Assembly: GCF_019399895.1 (NCBI RefSeq)
Contig: NC_091887.1
Coordinates: forward strand, 744,001 to 808,000
Origin: Cardiocondyla obscurior
Taxonomy: Eukaryota; Arthropoda; Insecta; Hymenoptera; Formicidae
DNA: 64,000 bases
Direction: 5' to 3'
Below the pieces are notes generated by a model. That model was not told where the DNA came from. It saw only the letters and a list, made by a program, of their open reading frames with translations, and ran no database searches. Below, piece after piece: positions 1 through 12,000 of the stretch; the first letter of the stretch is position 1; the number at the start of each line of letters is the position of its first letter. Position numbers and translations under genes: made by a program.

Positions 1-108
1 TACTCCGCCAAATTTACCGATAACGTACAAACGCTCAACGATAAACAGAGCGTGCCACTTCCGGGCACGTACCGGTTAGGCGGCAACTCGCGCTGGAAGC
101 TCTATTAG
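1..108 (+). CDS. possible 3' end of a coding exon entering from the left edge
   Basis: Frame 1 is open from the first base for 35 codons and ends at TAG 106-108. The last residues read GGNSRWKLY. The other two plus frames close at about 26 and 7 codons. A variant polyadenylation hexamer ATTAAA lies at 131-136, which would suit a last exon, but no cleavage-region signal is clear. A minus-strand frame is also open off the same edge, so an open frame here is weak evidence. I do not recognise the peptide. Chance is the main alternative. Confidence 0.15.
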   Translation, partial: YSAKFTDNVQTLNDKQSVPLPGTYRLGGNSRWKLY

Positions 109-331
109 CCGCGAATGGCGACGTTTTTCTATTAAACTTCAATTTAGGAGTTGAAACAGTTTTAAAAGTTTGTACCTGAGAGGCTCGAGATATTAAATGC
201 AAGATTCATGAACGGGTTGTATTATGAAAAAGAGGCGTGCTTATTGATTTTTACGAAACATCTTTTATTTTCCGACGAAAATTCCTCACGCTTTATTTGA
301 CGAACCTCTACGAAAGACGTCAAATTTGTCG

Positions 332-349
332 AAAAAAAAAAAAAAAAAA
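332..349. repeat. poly-A run (A18)
   Basis: An uninterrupted run of 18 A. There is no adjacent target-site duplication or retroelement-like sequence that I can see, so it reads as a simple homopolymer rather than a retroposon tail. Confidence 0.9.
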
Positions 350-1737
350 GTAGGTACTTTAATCCGCGAAATTTCAGCATACTTTTTATCTGACTAAAAG
401 GTTCGCGAGGAACGTTCTCACAATTTTATTTTTATCGTTGCGAATGTTAAGGATAATCGGTAAGGAAAGCGGGTCGCAGCAGTCGATTCTCAGCGCGGAT
501 TCTCCGAAGGTTGATGACCTAGATGTAAAACAAATTATCTCACGCGAAGCATCTCGAGAGTAGTGGTTTTCAGGATAATCGATTAAACGGATGTAGATAG
601 GAAAATTCAGGGCTCGGCCTATTTTCAACACTAACGAAATTGGCGTGCAGAGCGTACGGTTAGCGTCTTGCTTATTCGCTGACTGCATAAAGATCGCGCG
701 TGCATATCGCGAGGCGTTTTACCGAGGAGAGAGATTATCTAATTATCTAAGAGAACGAGGGAACGAGAGAGAACGCTTCTCGATAATGTTTGCATTTATA
801 TTAGAAGCGAACCGGAAATTAGATTGTCAACTTCTCTTTGAAATCTTTGGATTCTCGAGCACGCCGGCTTCTTATGCCCCGGTATTGTTGGATTCTGAAG
901 CATCCTGTACATGTCGCGGAATCTTCGCAAATACGATCGAGCAAGCATTCAGGAACATCGGAGACGTTTCCGCGCGCATTGCATTCTGGGATTCTATTTA
1001 GTGGAGATTTACCGAAATCGCGGATAACTGAGTAACGGTCTGAAACAGTCCTATTGTTTCGGTACAGCCCGTGTTGCAGCAGCAAGCAGCGATTGTTCTG
1101 TGCGATTTCCTCGGTTTCTGCTAATCGAGATTACGTGTAGCCAATAAGTATAAAACAGCACCGGCGATGCTCGCATACAATACATACATACGCGGTACGA
1201 CGTGTGGAAAAAAAATAAAAGGAGCGTCCAAATATTTAATTAATTCTTACGTCGACGAGGGCATTAATTTAATTTCGCCGCACGGTCGCGAGCAGGAAAA
1301 TCGACTACGGGATTACCTCGCAACTTCAGACGAAAGGAGACGCGCGTGATTTTCTGCAAGGGTGGGCGATATTTTTCCTCGGCGAATTTTGGATCCCGGT
1401 GTATGTAGATGCCAACCCAACCTGTTTCGGCTCGATTCGCCTCGTTTAATCCCTAGGGTTCGTACCGCGTTTCATCGTGCAAAATGCATTTCAACAATTT
1501 ATTCGCTCCGATTGACCGAATCCCAGCTGTATCATCGGATATACGTGGACCATCGTTCGATTCCAACTTAGTGCAATAATAACTACAGCTGTTTTAACTA
1601 ACCAATTAGAGGTCGACCGAATCATTGTTTGCGCAGGTATTGGAATCCTTCGCATAGCTGATCGCATTACCAAACCATATTTGTTTTATTTAAATTTATG
1701 AATAAATTTTAGGGGAAATTAATTTATCGCCTGATTT

Positions 1738-1910
1738 TTGATATAGATACCTATATATATTTATAAAAATATATATATATTTTTTTATTTTTAATGCATT
1801 AACGCGTACAAGAAAAATCTTTACGAAAAAAAATGTTTTATATAAATAACTTCGATATATTTTTATACATTATGATTTTTAATATATATATATATTTTTT
1901 TTATCTATAC
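1738..1910. repeat. AT-rich block with short TA repeats
   Basis: Nearly pure A/T sequence with two short alternating TA tracts (about 1751-1782 and 1880-1896) separated by T runs. It is flanked by CpG-rich DNA, giving a sharp compositional change. No coding signal. Confidence 0.75.
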
Positions 1911-3571
1911 GTTTAAAAAATTTACAACGTATGTGGAATAATAAAACGATAATGCCCGAATAATAAAATAGCATAAAGTAGAATATTTGAATAACCGACT
2001 CGCGGTTTCGTAAAATATAAAATACGCGTAATAATGTTTAATTGATGTTTTAATAGTAACGTTACTTCTTCAAAATATAAAATATATTTAATAATTGTGA
2101 ACGTTGTTATCTTTAACATAACATCGCTATATTCCGGGACGGCAAATACTCGCGCGCGATGTTTACTGCGGCATTTTCTTGGTACGGAATCGCATTGTTC
2201 TCTGCAATAAATAAATCCCGATGAAAGTCCATTAAATTCGGCAGGTCACGCGCAACGGGCACTCGCATTGGTTATCGGTGTATTTCATTGTGTAACAGAT
2301 GCAGGATCGATTTTGAACCGACACCGTAACGACGTCATAAATACAAATGCGCTCTGCGAAAGGATCTTTACGATCGGGCCGGTATAACTCCGACGATAAC
2401 GATCAGCGACGGCAACGATTATCAATCGGCTGGCCCGCGGCTCCGAGAAATTCCGCGGGGGCACATCGGATCGTTCTCCCGAGGGGGGGTTTCGCGAGTC
2501 GCTACCTCGTTGCGGTCGTTTCTAGTTTCGGGAGCGGAACAATGCCGAACTAGCGGTGGAAACTGGTACGCGGGAGAACTCGCTGCGACACTCGGGGAAA
2601 CTCGAACGAGTCCGCGGATTTCGCATCGAGACGGAATCTTTCCCACCCCGGTCACGCGTCTGCGAAAAAGGATTCTCTCTCCCTCGCTCCGAGGAAAGTT
2701 CGCGACCCTTTCCGATACAGAGAAATCTTCGTCGTTTTCCTGGGGGACGACCTACGCTTAGCTCGAGCTCATACCCGGGGCTTGTCTTTATGTTTCGGAT
2801 TATTTTCGGTGGAGCTTCGCCGCGCAGTTTCGTTATAGCCCCCGGGCGCTTCTTCGAGCTCCTTAAATAATTTATCTTTTGGACCGTTTTAATTATGCGA
2901 CGATATCGACTCCGCGGATTAATTTGCCGAGTGTATACCCAGCCTTTAGATATGTACTGGAAGGAAGATATTTCTGTACCTGGAGCAAAGTTCAATATTA
3001 TCCTGTGACACGAGCAGCAGGGCTCCAGGCGACCTATCGATACGTATCTCTCTTCCGAGAGTTAAGGGAGTTTCCCAGGTGCCGCAAAGCCGATTATTTG
3101 CCCCATCCATAATATTCCCCGATCCCCGAGCATGCATGTAAACTCGACGACATATCGACGAGTGGAGATATTTCCTTGTAGCCCGCCCCTAATCGTTCTT
3201 ATAACAGACCTTTTACCCTCCCCCTCTCGTCTTCGTTTCACGCCGCTCGCCGTGATGTGTAAAATATATCGCGCGATACGCAAACGCGTTCTCCGCGGCG
3301 TCGATAAACGCGTAAACGGAACTGCAATTGGAATCGGAAACTGCGCATTTGTCGTTAAACGCGCTCTCGCACGCGGAAATTCGGGCTTTTCGCCGAATCC
3401 TGACTAAAATGAAAACATCGCCGAGTGGGTTCTCGCGCCCGAGCTCGGGTCCGCTTTTCCCTAACAGGCGAAATGTCGATCACAAAATAATAGAGCCGTG
3501 TGCATGACTGATGGCGGAAACGTGGCTTCCGGTAAACGATTCTCGCGAAAGCCGCGCGCATACACGTACTT

Positions 3572-3700
3572 TCTGATCCCGACAGCGCGCGAGCTCGAAA
3601 TCTCGCCGTGTGTTTTTCCGATTAATTCATCGGAAAGCGGCGCGCCCGCTCTGATTCCGACAGCGCGCGAAATCTCGACGTGTACTTTTCCGATTAATTC
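3572..3700. repeat. two-copy tandem duplication, 78-bp period
   Basis: Unit 1 (3572-3628) and unit 2 (3650-3700) both start TCTGATYCCGACAGCGCGCG and both end TTTTCCGATTAATTC. Unit 2 lacks the six bases GAGCTC found in unit 1 and has a few substitutions. A 21-bp spacer separates them, so the start-to-start distance is 78 bp. Directly visible in the sequence; function unknown. Confidence 0.85.
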
Positions 3701-6700
3701 CCTAAAAAATGCATTTTCGTTCGTTACGGCTCATAATGGATCGACGTGCGGACCGGGGCATTTCGACGGTTGCCCGCCGCCGTTGCCGCGGTAATAACGT
3801 TTTATTTAGATAAAAAATCGGATAGAGAGTTCATTATTATGCGCGTATGCGAAATGAGCAGAGCATTAGACTTGAGGTGGAAAATGCCCGACGGTGGAAA
3901 AAAATGGAATTTTTTACCGGGGCAAAATTTATTTGATATTAAAAACGTCATGCCGCGGCGGCTTTGAATATTTTATTCTGTTTGTTAAAGCTAAGGGAAT
4001 TCTCGGGAGTTAATTACGGCGAATATATTACTCCCATTAACGACGCATTCTCGGCGAATTTATTCGCGTATCAAACGTTAATCGGCTATTACTACGTGCT
4101 AATGTCAGCTAACGTCGCGAGCGCGCCCGCGCGCCCTCCACGACCGCGATTTGCAAAATGCAAATTTTAATCATTATTGAATAACATCGACGGTAAATAA
4201 TGTTAATGCTAATTTTTACATGTCAAAACGCGTCCGCTGCAGGCCCTGATCAGTACGCTGAATATTAATCGGGGCGAAAAGTCGCCCGGAAATGTCACTC
4301 ACAATAATTAACATAGTTTATTTAAACGCACGCGCGTTGCACGTTGGGGATCGTATACGCAATTGACTGCAAATATTTTTTGCGCTCGTGGACCGGCAGG
4401 CATAACAAAATGGGGGGAGAGGAATTTTTTTTATTCGCGATATTTAAACATAGGCGAGGGCCGGCGGTTCAATCGCGTTCGCCCGTAAGAGCTCGCGCGC
4501 TATAAAAACAAAATGGAAAAGTTGTGAAATCAAATGTCATCGAAAATTTTCATCATGTTATATTAAACTAGCCCGGCTCGCGCGGCAGTCGGTGATATTT
4601 AATGAAATTTAGCAAAACGGGATATTGCCGTAATATCTCGTCGATTGAATTTCAGATTAAATAGCGGGGTCGTATCAAAATTTTCGAATTTTCATAAACC
4701 AGAACGAAAACGTATCTGCCCGCGGATACCTTTTTCGTCGGGTTGCCGAGTAGCCGGGGGCGTCTTGGGGGAGCAGAGCTAGTTAGACAGCTTCCAGGAG
4801 CTGCGATTGGGGCAGCCTCGATTATTTTTCACGGACAAGCTCGGATAACGGCCCTCTCGCGTAGATGGGAATATTTAAATCACAATCATTCCGCCCGGCG
4901 AGTTATATCTCGCCGGGACGAGCTGAATTTAGTATGCAAATGAGTTCTGTTATCTTAATTATCTTGCTTTTGTAATATTTCTGATTCTGAGCGGATTTAT
5001 TCTCATTATGAAACTTTGATTAACTGCTTAACGCGGTGACGTGAAACAGCCATACTACATCGAGAAAATAATTACGACGGCAAACCGCTTGGCGGTAAAG
5101 AAAAATGCCAGGCACCGTTCTTCGCTGATTATTCAGCAGTTTGTCATTTTATTTCCCCCCTCTTCTCCTTTTTTTTTTTTCTTTTATTATTATTTTACTG
5201 AAATATGCACGTATGTGCACCCGGAGCCCGCGCGTATATTTTATACACTTTGTAGCAACATGTTCATTTGCGATTCGAGCTTCAAACGGGATATCTCTGT
5301 CCGTAACGTTTCCAAGACTCGAATATATCGTATCTCGCGAAAGACGAAATTAATGGTTGTCAATCTCACGCGATCGTTTTCCGATACGCTTGTTATTGTA
5401 GTTTCGCGAGCCAGGGGCTTTTCGATTTCAAAAGAGAGGGAAGGCTTAGGAGATTTGTCTCGCGTGATCTCGATGAAACCGCTTTGATTTTAAAAACTTA
5501 ATACGCACAAAATCAGCTCGCGCGACGGGGGGCGAGGGAAGGGTGGAATTTTTTTTTTTCTCTCTCAAAGAGAAATTAATTCTGGCGGCGCTTCGACGGA
5601 GCTAATAGTTGGTCCTTTTTGCCGTTGCGCAAGAAGCTCGATCGATCGATCGCCGGGGAAAATTAGAAATTTACGCGCGGTAGCGCGGGAGTTTGTAAGC
5701 AATATCCGCGTTCCGATGCCAAGCAATTAAACTTTCATCGATCGGCGGCTCATTCGCCGATGCCGTCAAACTCGCTTCTTGTTTTTTTTTTCTTTTTTTT
5801 TTCCTGTTCTCATCGCGCGCGTGCTTCTCGATCGCGTTTCATATTCGGAGTTATAGTGATCGAATAGAGCGGCCGGCCGCCGCCTGAATCGGCGTCCGCG
5901 AACGCTTTTCATCCGCCTCTGTCGTCGGGCATACATTTGTCCGAGTGATTTGTCGGCGGCCGTCCGTTTTCGACCGTTTATTTCGCAAATGCTCGTGTAT
6001 CGATGAAACGTGCGCCGCGACGCGAGTGTCTCCCCGGAGTTTAATCCCCTATGTGTGCGGCCGTTCGAGAGTCCTGCCAAAATTTCGCCTAACGATAAAG
6101 GCGAATCTACGCCGGTTGGTCTCAAACAGACGCTCGCGAGTTCCGAAAAGTACGAAAATTTGTACGTATTATTAAAATGTCGCTTTTCCGAGCAGCCCGA
6201 AGACCTTGATAATTTAAACGGCGCCGAAAATATCCACGTTATCCATTTCACTTTGAGTAAATTTAGCGAGATCATTAAGTGTGAATTGTGTAAATCCGGC
6301 TTAATAAACGCGAGGGTCCAAAACGCAGCGGCAGTATTGGATTTTCGATTTTAATAAAGGAAATAGAAACGGTAATTGGATTATTATTGACGCGGCTGCT
6401 ATGAGAATTTAATTAGCTTAAGTAAAGTATTCGTTGGCGCAGCCAATCGCCGCGAAAATGTTCGACAGGCTGAAAATATATCTATCGGGCTACCTGTCAC
6501 GATTAATCAATTTGGAGGAAATACATTTACCGAGCGTGTAACTGCTTTATTGATTCAGCTTACGCAAAATATTTATCGGCCCCGCTATTGTCGTGTCTAA
6601 TTAATTTCAGCAAAAAAACTGCGTTATTGAATTATGCGAGTTACTGACTGATTTCAGTTGAAAAATGTGACACGTGGCATTCTGACGGCGCAGTTTGTTG

Positions 6701-8392
6701 AAAATTTTCAATTTCACGTCCCTCGCGCCAAACTAATGTGATTAAATTCCGTTTGTTGCCCGTGGAAATATTATTTATCTTGAATTTACACGTCGCGCGC
6801 AATCGGCGTTTGTCATCGCGGCAAAGACCAGAAAGCGGTAATTTATTACCAGCGGTATAAAAAAAAAATCATGGAGCTAATGAGCCATTTACACCCACTT
6901 AGGTAAAGCCCAGATTAAAGATTCGGATCTACTTTTCGCCGGATCCACGCGGGCGTCATTATCAGCGCGCACACGTGCACACGCGTGATTTACATCGATC
7001 CATCCCGACTAGACTCTAAATCGAGCGCAGTGCAATAAAGCGGCCGCCGTCGAATATCCTTTTTTTTTTTTACTTTTTTTTTTTTATCGCTCACCGCGCG
7101 CGCGATCGAGCGTTTTCGAATCGCCGGATAAAACAGCCTCGAATTGGCCGTTTCGCCTCGGCGCCGATGCGATGGTTTCGCCGTAGAAATTACTTCGTAA
7201 AAAATCGCTTCACGGACGATCGCGGCGCCCGCCACCCGCCGTAATCGAGTCCTCGAGCGCCGATCGACCGGAAACAAGAAGATAAGAGCGACGGAACGGT
7301 GTCACTCGACGGATTCGAATATCTTATTTCGCGATTTGGCCCGCGAGCGAGACGATTCGTTGTACATGTTCTATTACGATTAGCAGTGCACTGTGCACGT
7401 GGCAATGCCCTCCCTCTGTACCTCTCTAACACGTATCCTCGCCGCGAAACAACAAAAAAGAAAGGGGGAAAATAAATTGCACTGTTAAAAAATCCAAATG
7501 TATCGCTTTACATTTGAAATATCACAATTACGTTTTTGTTATTTGAATAATACTCGTATTTACCTATTCACAATCGGCGTTTTGACATGAATTCCAAATT
7601 GCTGCTCGTTTTTTTTTTTTTTTCTTTTTCTTTTTTAATGAAAGCAATTTTTGCAGCATTCCGTGATCAAACAAATGCATTACGCGGTGAACCGCGAAAA
7701 CTGCTATCTCTCTTCCCTCTTTCTGTATACACATAAAAATCTAAATTCATCGGGTTCGTGTCAATCGGGCGCATCGACAGCATCCACAGTGTCGACACGC
7801 ACCCCGCATCGGCTCGCGTCGTTCGCATCCGGAATTGCGGCAAATCGGCGAAACCCGGTCGATGTCGGATAAACAGCGACGCAGTCAATTTGCCGCGAAA
7901 ATAACCGACGGGAATGAAAATATCGCCCGGACAAGGGGGAGAAAAGGGGGAGGGAACCCTCTGTCCGTTTTATTCGTTCGACGTTTGCTGACTCGAGTTC
8001 TTTTTCGTTGAAATTCTGTATACGTTCTGCTGCCACGGCAGTATCGATTATTATGTTAGACGATAGGCCAGATCGAAGTTTACCCATTCTAGTTAAGGTC
8101 GTTTTTTTTTTTTGCCTCGGCTCACCCCGCCGGAAGAAGAGAACCGGCGGATTATCGGGGGATAAAATCCTCGCGGAGAATCCCCGTTACGAGAACGCAG
8201 GGAGGGATTTTTACTCGTAGAAAGTTTTAGAAATCACGGATTTTTATTTCTGCTAGGTAAATGTGTGTTTCTAATTTGAAGCTTGATTTGCCGAAAGCTT
8301 CGATTCAAAAATACTTTCGCAAATATTTTGTTGAAAGAACCATGCATGCACTATTTTTTAAGAGACCCCCTAAAAAAAACCATGCGACTCAC
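3701..8392. other. no gene seen; intergenic or intronic
   Basis: Contains long T or A runs (about 5169-5180, 5781-5802, 7060-7085 and 7611-7636), a (CGAT)4 tract at about 5637-5652, and a TATAAAAA at 4501-4508 with only a poor initiator at 4530-4535. Several 60-170 codon frames occur on both strands and overlap, with arginine/serine-rich translations typical of chance frames in CpG-rich DNA. The last bases before 8393 (GTGAGT on the minus strand) are the start of an intron or flank of the minus-strand exon set. Confidence 0.55.
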
Positions 8393-8660
8393 CGATCTGC
8401 ATACAGCGGAGTTGTAGATTTCTGCCGTTGGCTGTAACATAAAATAAAATATATTATTGTAGACATGTAAATTGATTTATAAAATTAATTAAAAAAAAAA
8501 GGTAAAAGTTTTTATTTAATATTTTATTTAAAAAAATGTATATTTACCTAAGAGTTGCTCCGCCGATGCAGGATGCCCGTCCCGGGCCTGCTCCTCCTCT
8601 CAGATGGGACGTGACGAGCCATCCTTCCGCGCACAGGAAACACGCGAACGCGCCCGGGTG
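8345..8660 (-). repeat. copy 1 of a duplicated exon-intron-exon cassette
   Basis: This segment matches 56245-56550 in the same orientation. Between the GTGAGT donor (8387-8392) and 8632 I count five differences in about 246 columns: one in the 39-nt exon, three in the intron (two substitutions and a 1-base indel) and one inside the GTAAAT/GTGAAT donor. The last 85 nt of the upstream exon (8548-8632) are identical in both copies. Outside this core the similarity falls quickly but continues in short blocks, for example 8784-8810. The pair looks recently duplicated or gene-converted. Confidence 0.9.
8393..8431 (-). CDS. candidate 39-nt exon, copy 1
   Basis: On the minus strand the acceptor TTTTATGTTACAG precedes 8431 and the donor GTGAGT follows 8393. 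The exon is 13 codons long, so it is phase-neutral. All three frames are open: one reads PTAEIYNSAVCRS, the others QRQKSTTPLYAD and NGRNLQLRCMQI. Which frame is used, if any, depends on the upstream exon and is unresolved. The near-identical partner is at 56283-56321; the only change is in the second base from the donor. The protein family is not recognised. It could equally be part of a non-coding transcript. Confidence 0.5.
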
Positions 8661-8848
8661 AAGTTACAATCGCGAAAATTACTATTTATTGAACACTGTT
8701 TATCGCGCGATGTTACTACGGCTTTGAAAAGAAAATCGTATTAAAAATTTACTCGCCCGAGTACTATGCGACAATACCGTAAAGACGACCGATGAACCGG
8801 CCGCGGTTCGTTTAAATAATAATATCGGCGGAAACGGCACTATATAAT
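8548..8848 (-). CDS. candidate 301-nt exon, copy 1 (probably decayed)
   Basis: On the minus strand a strong acceptor (CCTTTTTTCTGTTACAG) precedes 8848 and the donor GTAAAT (8542-8547) follows 8548. From the acceptor, one frame (starting YIVPFPP) is open to a TAA at 8700-8702. Inside it, bases 8784-8810 encode RTAAGSSVV, matching RAATGSSVV of the partner exon at 56599-56625. Further on, another frame encodes ARSRVSCARKDGSSRPI and stops at TGA 8600-8602, matching the partner. In this copy the two blocks are in different frames because the spacing is 76 bp longer (131 against 55), so copy 1 looks frameshifted or used differently. A third frame begins with an ATG at 8620-8618 and ends in a TAG that abuts the splice donor. 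Function unknown. Confidence 0.4.
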
Positions 8849-8960
8849 CTGTAACAGAAAAAAGGTACAAAGTGGGAATTAGTGATATGCTGTAAATCAA
8901 GTCAGTTAAATAAAAAAAAATTCTTTTATTAATTTTATGTAAAGCCGAAGTGATCCTTAC

Positions 8961-9036
8961 CTTCGAGTTGTTGCGTCGATGCCCGATGCCTATCCGAGGC
9001 CTCCTCCTCCTCTCAGGATGATCGAGGATGTGGAAC
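8961..9036 (-). CDS. candidate 76-nt exon, diverged paralogue of the cassette exon
   Basis: On the minus strand the acceptor TTTTTATGTTACAG precedes 9036 and the donor GTAAGG (8955-8960) follows. A single frame is open for 25 codons: FHILDHPERRRR, then PRIGIGHRRNNSK. From the GAG codon onward it aligns without gaps to the end of the 301-nt exon (8548-8602): 12 of 18 residues agree, with ERR, HRR and NS shared, and about 79 percent of bases match over 56 columns including the splice donor. Where the copies at 8548 and 56439 have TAG at the junction, this one has AAG. An intron of 112 bp would join it to the exon at 8548-8848. The intron lengths and signals are normal for insects. The gene is not identified. 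Confidence 0.5.
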
Positions 9037-12000
9037 CTGTAACATAAAAATTAATATTTAATTGCAGGAGCGTTCACATTAATATTTATTGAAAAATTAT
9101 TAATATCAGAGAAGTAAAGTAAAAAAAAAAATAAAAATCTTTCTAATAGGTGGGAATCAATTTTCACTCGAGTTGTTACTGTCTTTTGATAGCCATGCGG
9201 AGTCATAATATAATTCACAAGTTTTTCTTTTTTAAAGAAAAATAATTACAAGAAAAAAAAGAACTTTTAATACGCTTAAAAAGAAAAAAAAAAGGAAAAT
9301 CGTTATAAAACAAAATCAACTATTATGTGACTTGTCGGTTAATTACGTCGAAGTTTCCAATGAGAGAGCGCAAGCGTTACGGAGAATGGAAAGATTTTTA
9401 ATTACACGCTAGAGCATTTTCGCGGTTAGCGTCGATCAATGAGAAATTTACCTTCTCGCATCGTAAAGGTAACTTATTTCCACGGCACGACGGCAATTAA
9501 TAACCGGACGTTTTAATTATCGTCGCTGTTCTCTTCGTGAGAAATTAATCCGATGACCCGCGATATTTTCCCGGCTTTTCCACGAGTAATTGCATATCCA
9601 TCGGAGCCGGCCGTCGATACGACCAACCGTTATTATCGGCATTAGTAGGTGGACGTTCGGCATAATGTCTAGCATCGGGATCGCGAATGAAGTGCGGGGA
9701 TTGCTTTGATCCATCATCGAGATGAAGCATGGCTTCCCAGTCGGTCGATCCGGCGGCAATGTCCCGTTGATGAGACGACCGAGGATTTCATGGTACTCGT
9801 ATGACTGCTCTCTCATCGTGATTATCGTGTCCGCTGTATCATGGAAATGCGAAAACGTCAACTTGACTGCTCGTCACGTGAACGCGAACCGAAATAGTCG
9901 AATATAAAGGCTCCGCAGCACGCAGATTACACGGCTTTCTGCCATTATGCATTTACGCGAGAATAAGAATTATTTAGCCGCATATTTTAATTTAATAAAA
10001 TCGCGTAATCTACTCGGCGTGTAACGGTAAAATGCAACATCGTCGTCGAAAAATACGTCTCTTCTTTAAAAGACGAATTTCTGCCTCTACTGACAAATGC
10101 CAGGAAACAAGAATTTCCAGTCTCCGTCGCGTCGCAAATTCGATCGCGGGAGGAAAATCCGGGAAGACAGAAGGAACTCGAAGAAAGGCTCCTTTCTCGC
10201 GACGTTATCGTCCTCGCCTGCGCGTCACGATTCTTGGCAACATCGGCCACTTTTGAGGATCCTCAAACGGTCCTCGCGAAGCGAGGAAATGTCAGGCCGT
10301 CTCGTCATCCGGGGGCTCTTGGAGCGAATTCAACGGTCTGGCCCCGGTCCAACCATGTTAATGGTCTCCTCCCTCGAACGACTTTGAAATTGCTGCGCCT
10401 AATTCAATGCTCGCCGTGTCCGTTCGGCTCACAATTCCGTTGCGATAAGTCCTCCCTGGATTTATGAACCATTCGCTATTGTCGCGTTTATGGAATTGCT
10501 TTCGAGAAATGCGAGTTCGGTGTTCCCCGGTGTTTTTGCGTTAACAGATTTTCTACCCGGAACGTTTGCGTCACGGGACAACGGCGCGTCCGCCGTACGT
10601 CGACGTAGAGCCGCGTGACGTTGAAATAATTTACTCGTCCGATAAAAGATCACTCGGCAATTTAATATAACACACTAACAAATCGAGGGAATTCTAACAG
10701 CCGGGGGCATTCGACGCTTTATTTCAAAGTAATTTGAAGAATCTCTGCATTTAACGGCATGACAATTCAAGAAACGCTGTCGCTCGGGTCCTGAGAAAGC
10801 ACTTAGACTCGAAGAATCCTGAAAATCCCGCGACTAAAGTCCTTCCACCCGCGGCCCGATAGCGAGTCCTCGCGAATCCGAGCGCGTAATCCATTTTACG
10901 CGCGAATTAAGCGCCGCCGCGTGCCGAGCTGCATCTCGAGCCGGCTATTAAACGGTGAATCGTCCTTGATGGCGCCCACATCTTTCCCAGCGGAATCGCG
11001 GTCCTCATTTCCGATCGTTCGACGTCGCCGAGATTGCGCGACGATGTATTCCCTCGTCGTCGCGCCTTTTTTTTTTTTTTTTCCCTTTCGCTTCGGTCGC
11101 ATTTCTCCCCGGCGAGGCTTTCGCCGATTCTCTCTCCCGCTTCGTCCCTCACGTCCCTCCCCCGCCTTTCAGCTTTATCTCTGATATCGCAATCGACCGT
11201 GTCGATCCGACTTCATTGATGAGAGCCATTTGCATCCGGCAATATTCATGGATCCGCGGAGATCAAAGTCCGAATCGGCGACAGCATTCGTCGGCGTTGC
11301 GCGAGCGGAATAGCACGCCACCGGTAATCAAGACGGAGTAATCATTTAATAACGCGAGCGTCCCCGCGCGTGATAACGAGGCCGCGGAAATTGGAATTCG
11401 CGTCACGTGTTCGCGGAGCCGCTCCGGGCCGATTTCGCCCGGTCGAATTTCACGTTGCGCCATCAGGCGAATATCGGGATGTATTTCCCTGATCGCCGAA
11501 AGAAAATTGAGGAAATAGATTCTTGAATTCTTAAACCGTTACTTTCGAAGATTCGTACGTTGCGAGTCTCTCTTTCGGGAGGACGATGCTGCGATATAAA
11601 ATGGAATTCCTTTTACGCTCACGTCGCTTTTTTTTTTTGCAGTTACTTTGTGCGATGTAATTATTCGGCAATATTGATGAAAATTAAGATTCAGCGAAGT
11701 GAGACTGTGCTCGGTGTATGTTAATGCCGATGTTAGCGCGCATAGTTGGCTCGTGAGAATTAATTTTATCACGCTAACCGAGTATAACGCGCTATTAATT
11801 CTGGGACGGACGTGTCTGTCTTCCTCCCTCTTGCCTTTTCCACCCTTCTCGCCGCTCTCCCCTCCTCCCCCCCGTCCTCATCCTCACGACGGAGGATTTA
11901 CGAGGTACAGGCTCGCTTCCAGAAATGAAAACTTCGTTTCAATTTCATACATAGCAGTTCTCTTTCTTGGCGGAATTACACGGTATATTTTAGCGCTTTA

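Larger units (their letters stand above)
109..3571. other. no gene seen; mixed CpG-rich and AT-rich DNA
   Basis: No splice-flanked open segment stands out on either strand. The stretch holds an A18 run at 332-349, an AT-rich block at about 1680-2120 with short TA repeats, and a CpG-rich segment at about 2340-2850 where frames on both strands stay open because stop codons are scarce. A CCAAT box followed by TATAAAA occurs at 1141-1155, but no initiator lies about 31 bp downstream, so it is not called a promoter. Confidence 0.6.

Noticed and set aside
1141..1180. CCAAT box plus TATAAAA
   Set aside because: No initiator at the expected distance; the downstream 60-codon frame is unremarkable.
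2522..2995. 157-codon minus-strand frame
   Set aside because: Overlapped by open frames on both strands in the same CpG-rich segment; no domain is recognisable.
4501..4535. TATAAAAA with a TCA about 31 bp downstream
   Set aside because: The initiator match (TCAAAT) is poor and no exon or ATG frame follows.
8549..8620. 24-codon small ORF starting MARHVPSERR as a stand-alone peptide gene
   Set aside because: It is identical in both copies only because the whole cassette is identical, and its stop is part of the splice junction. No independent coding evidence.
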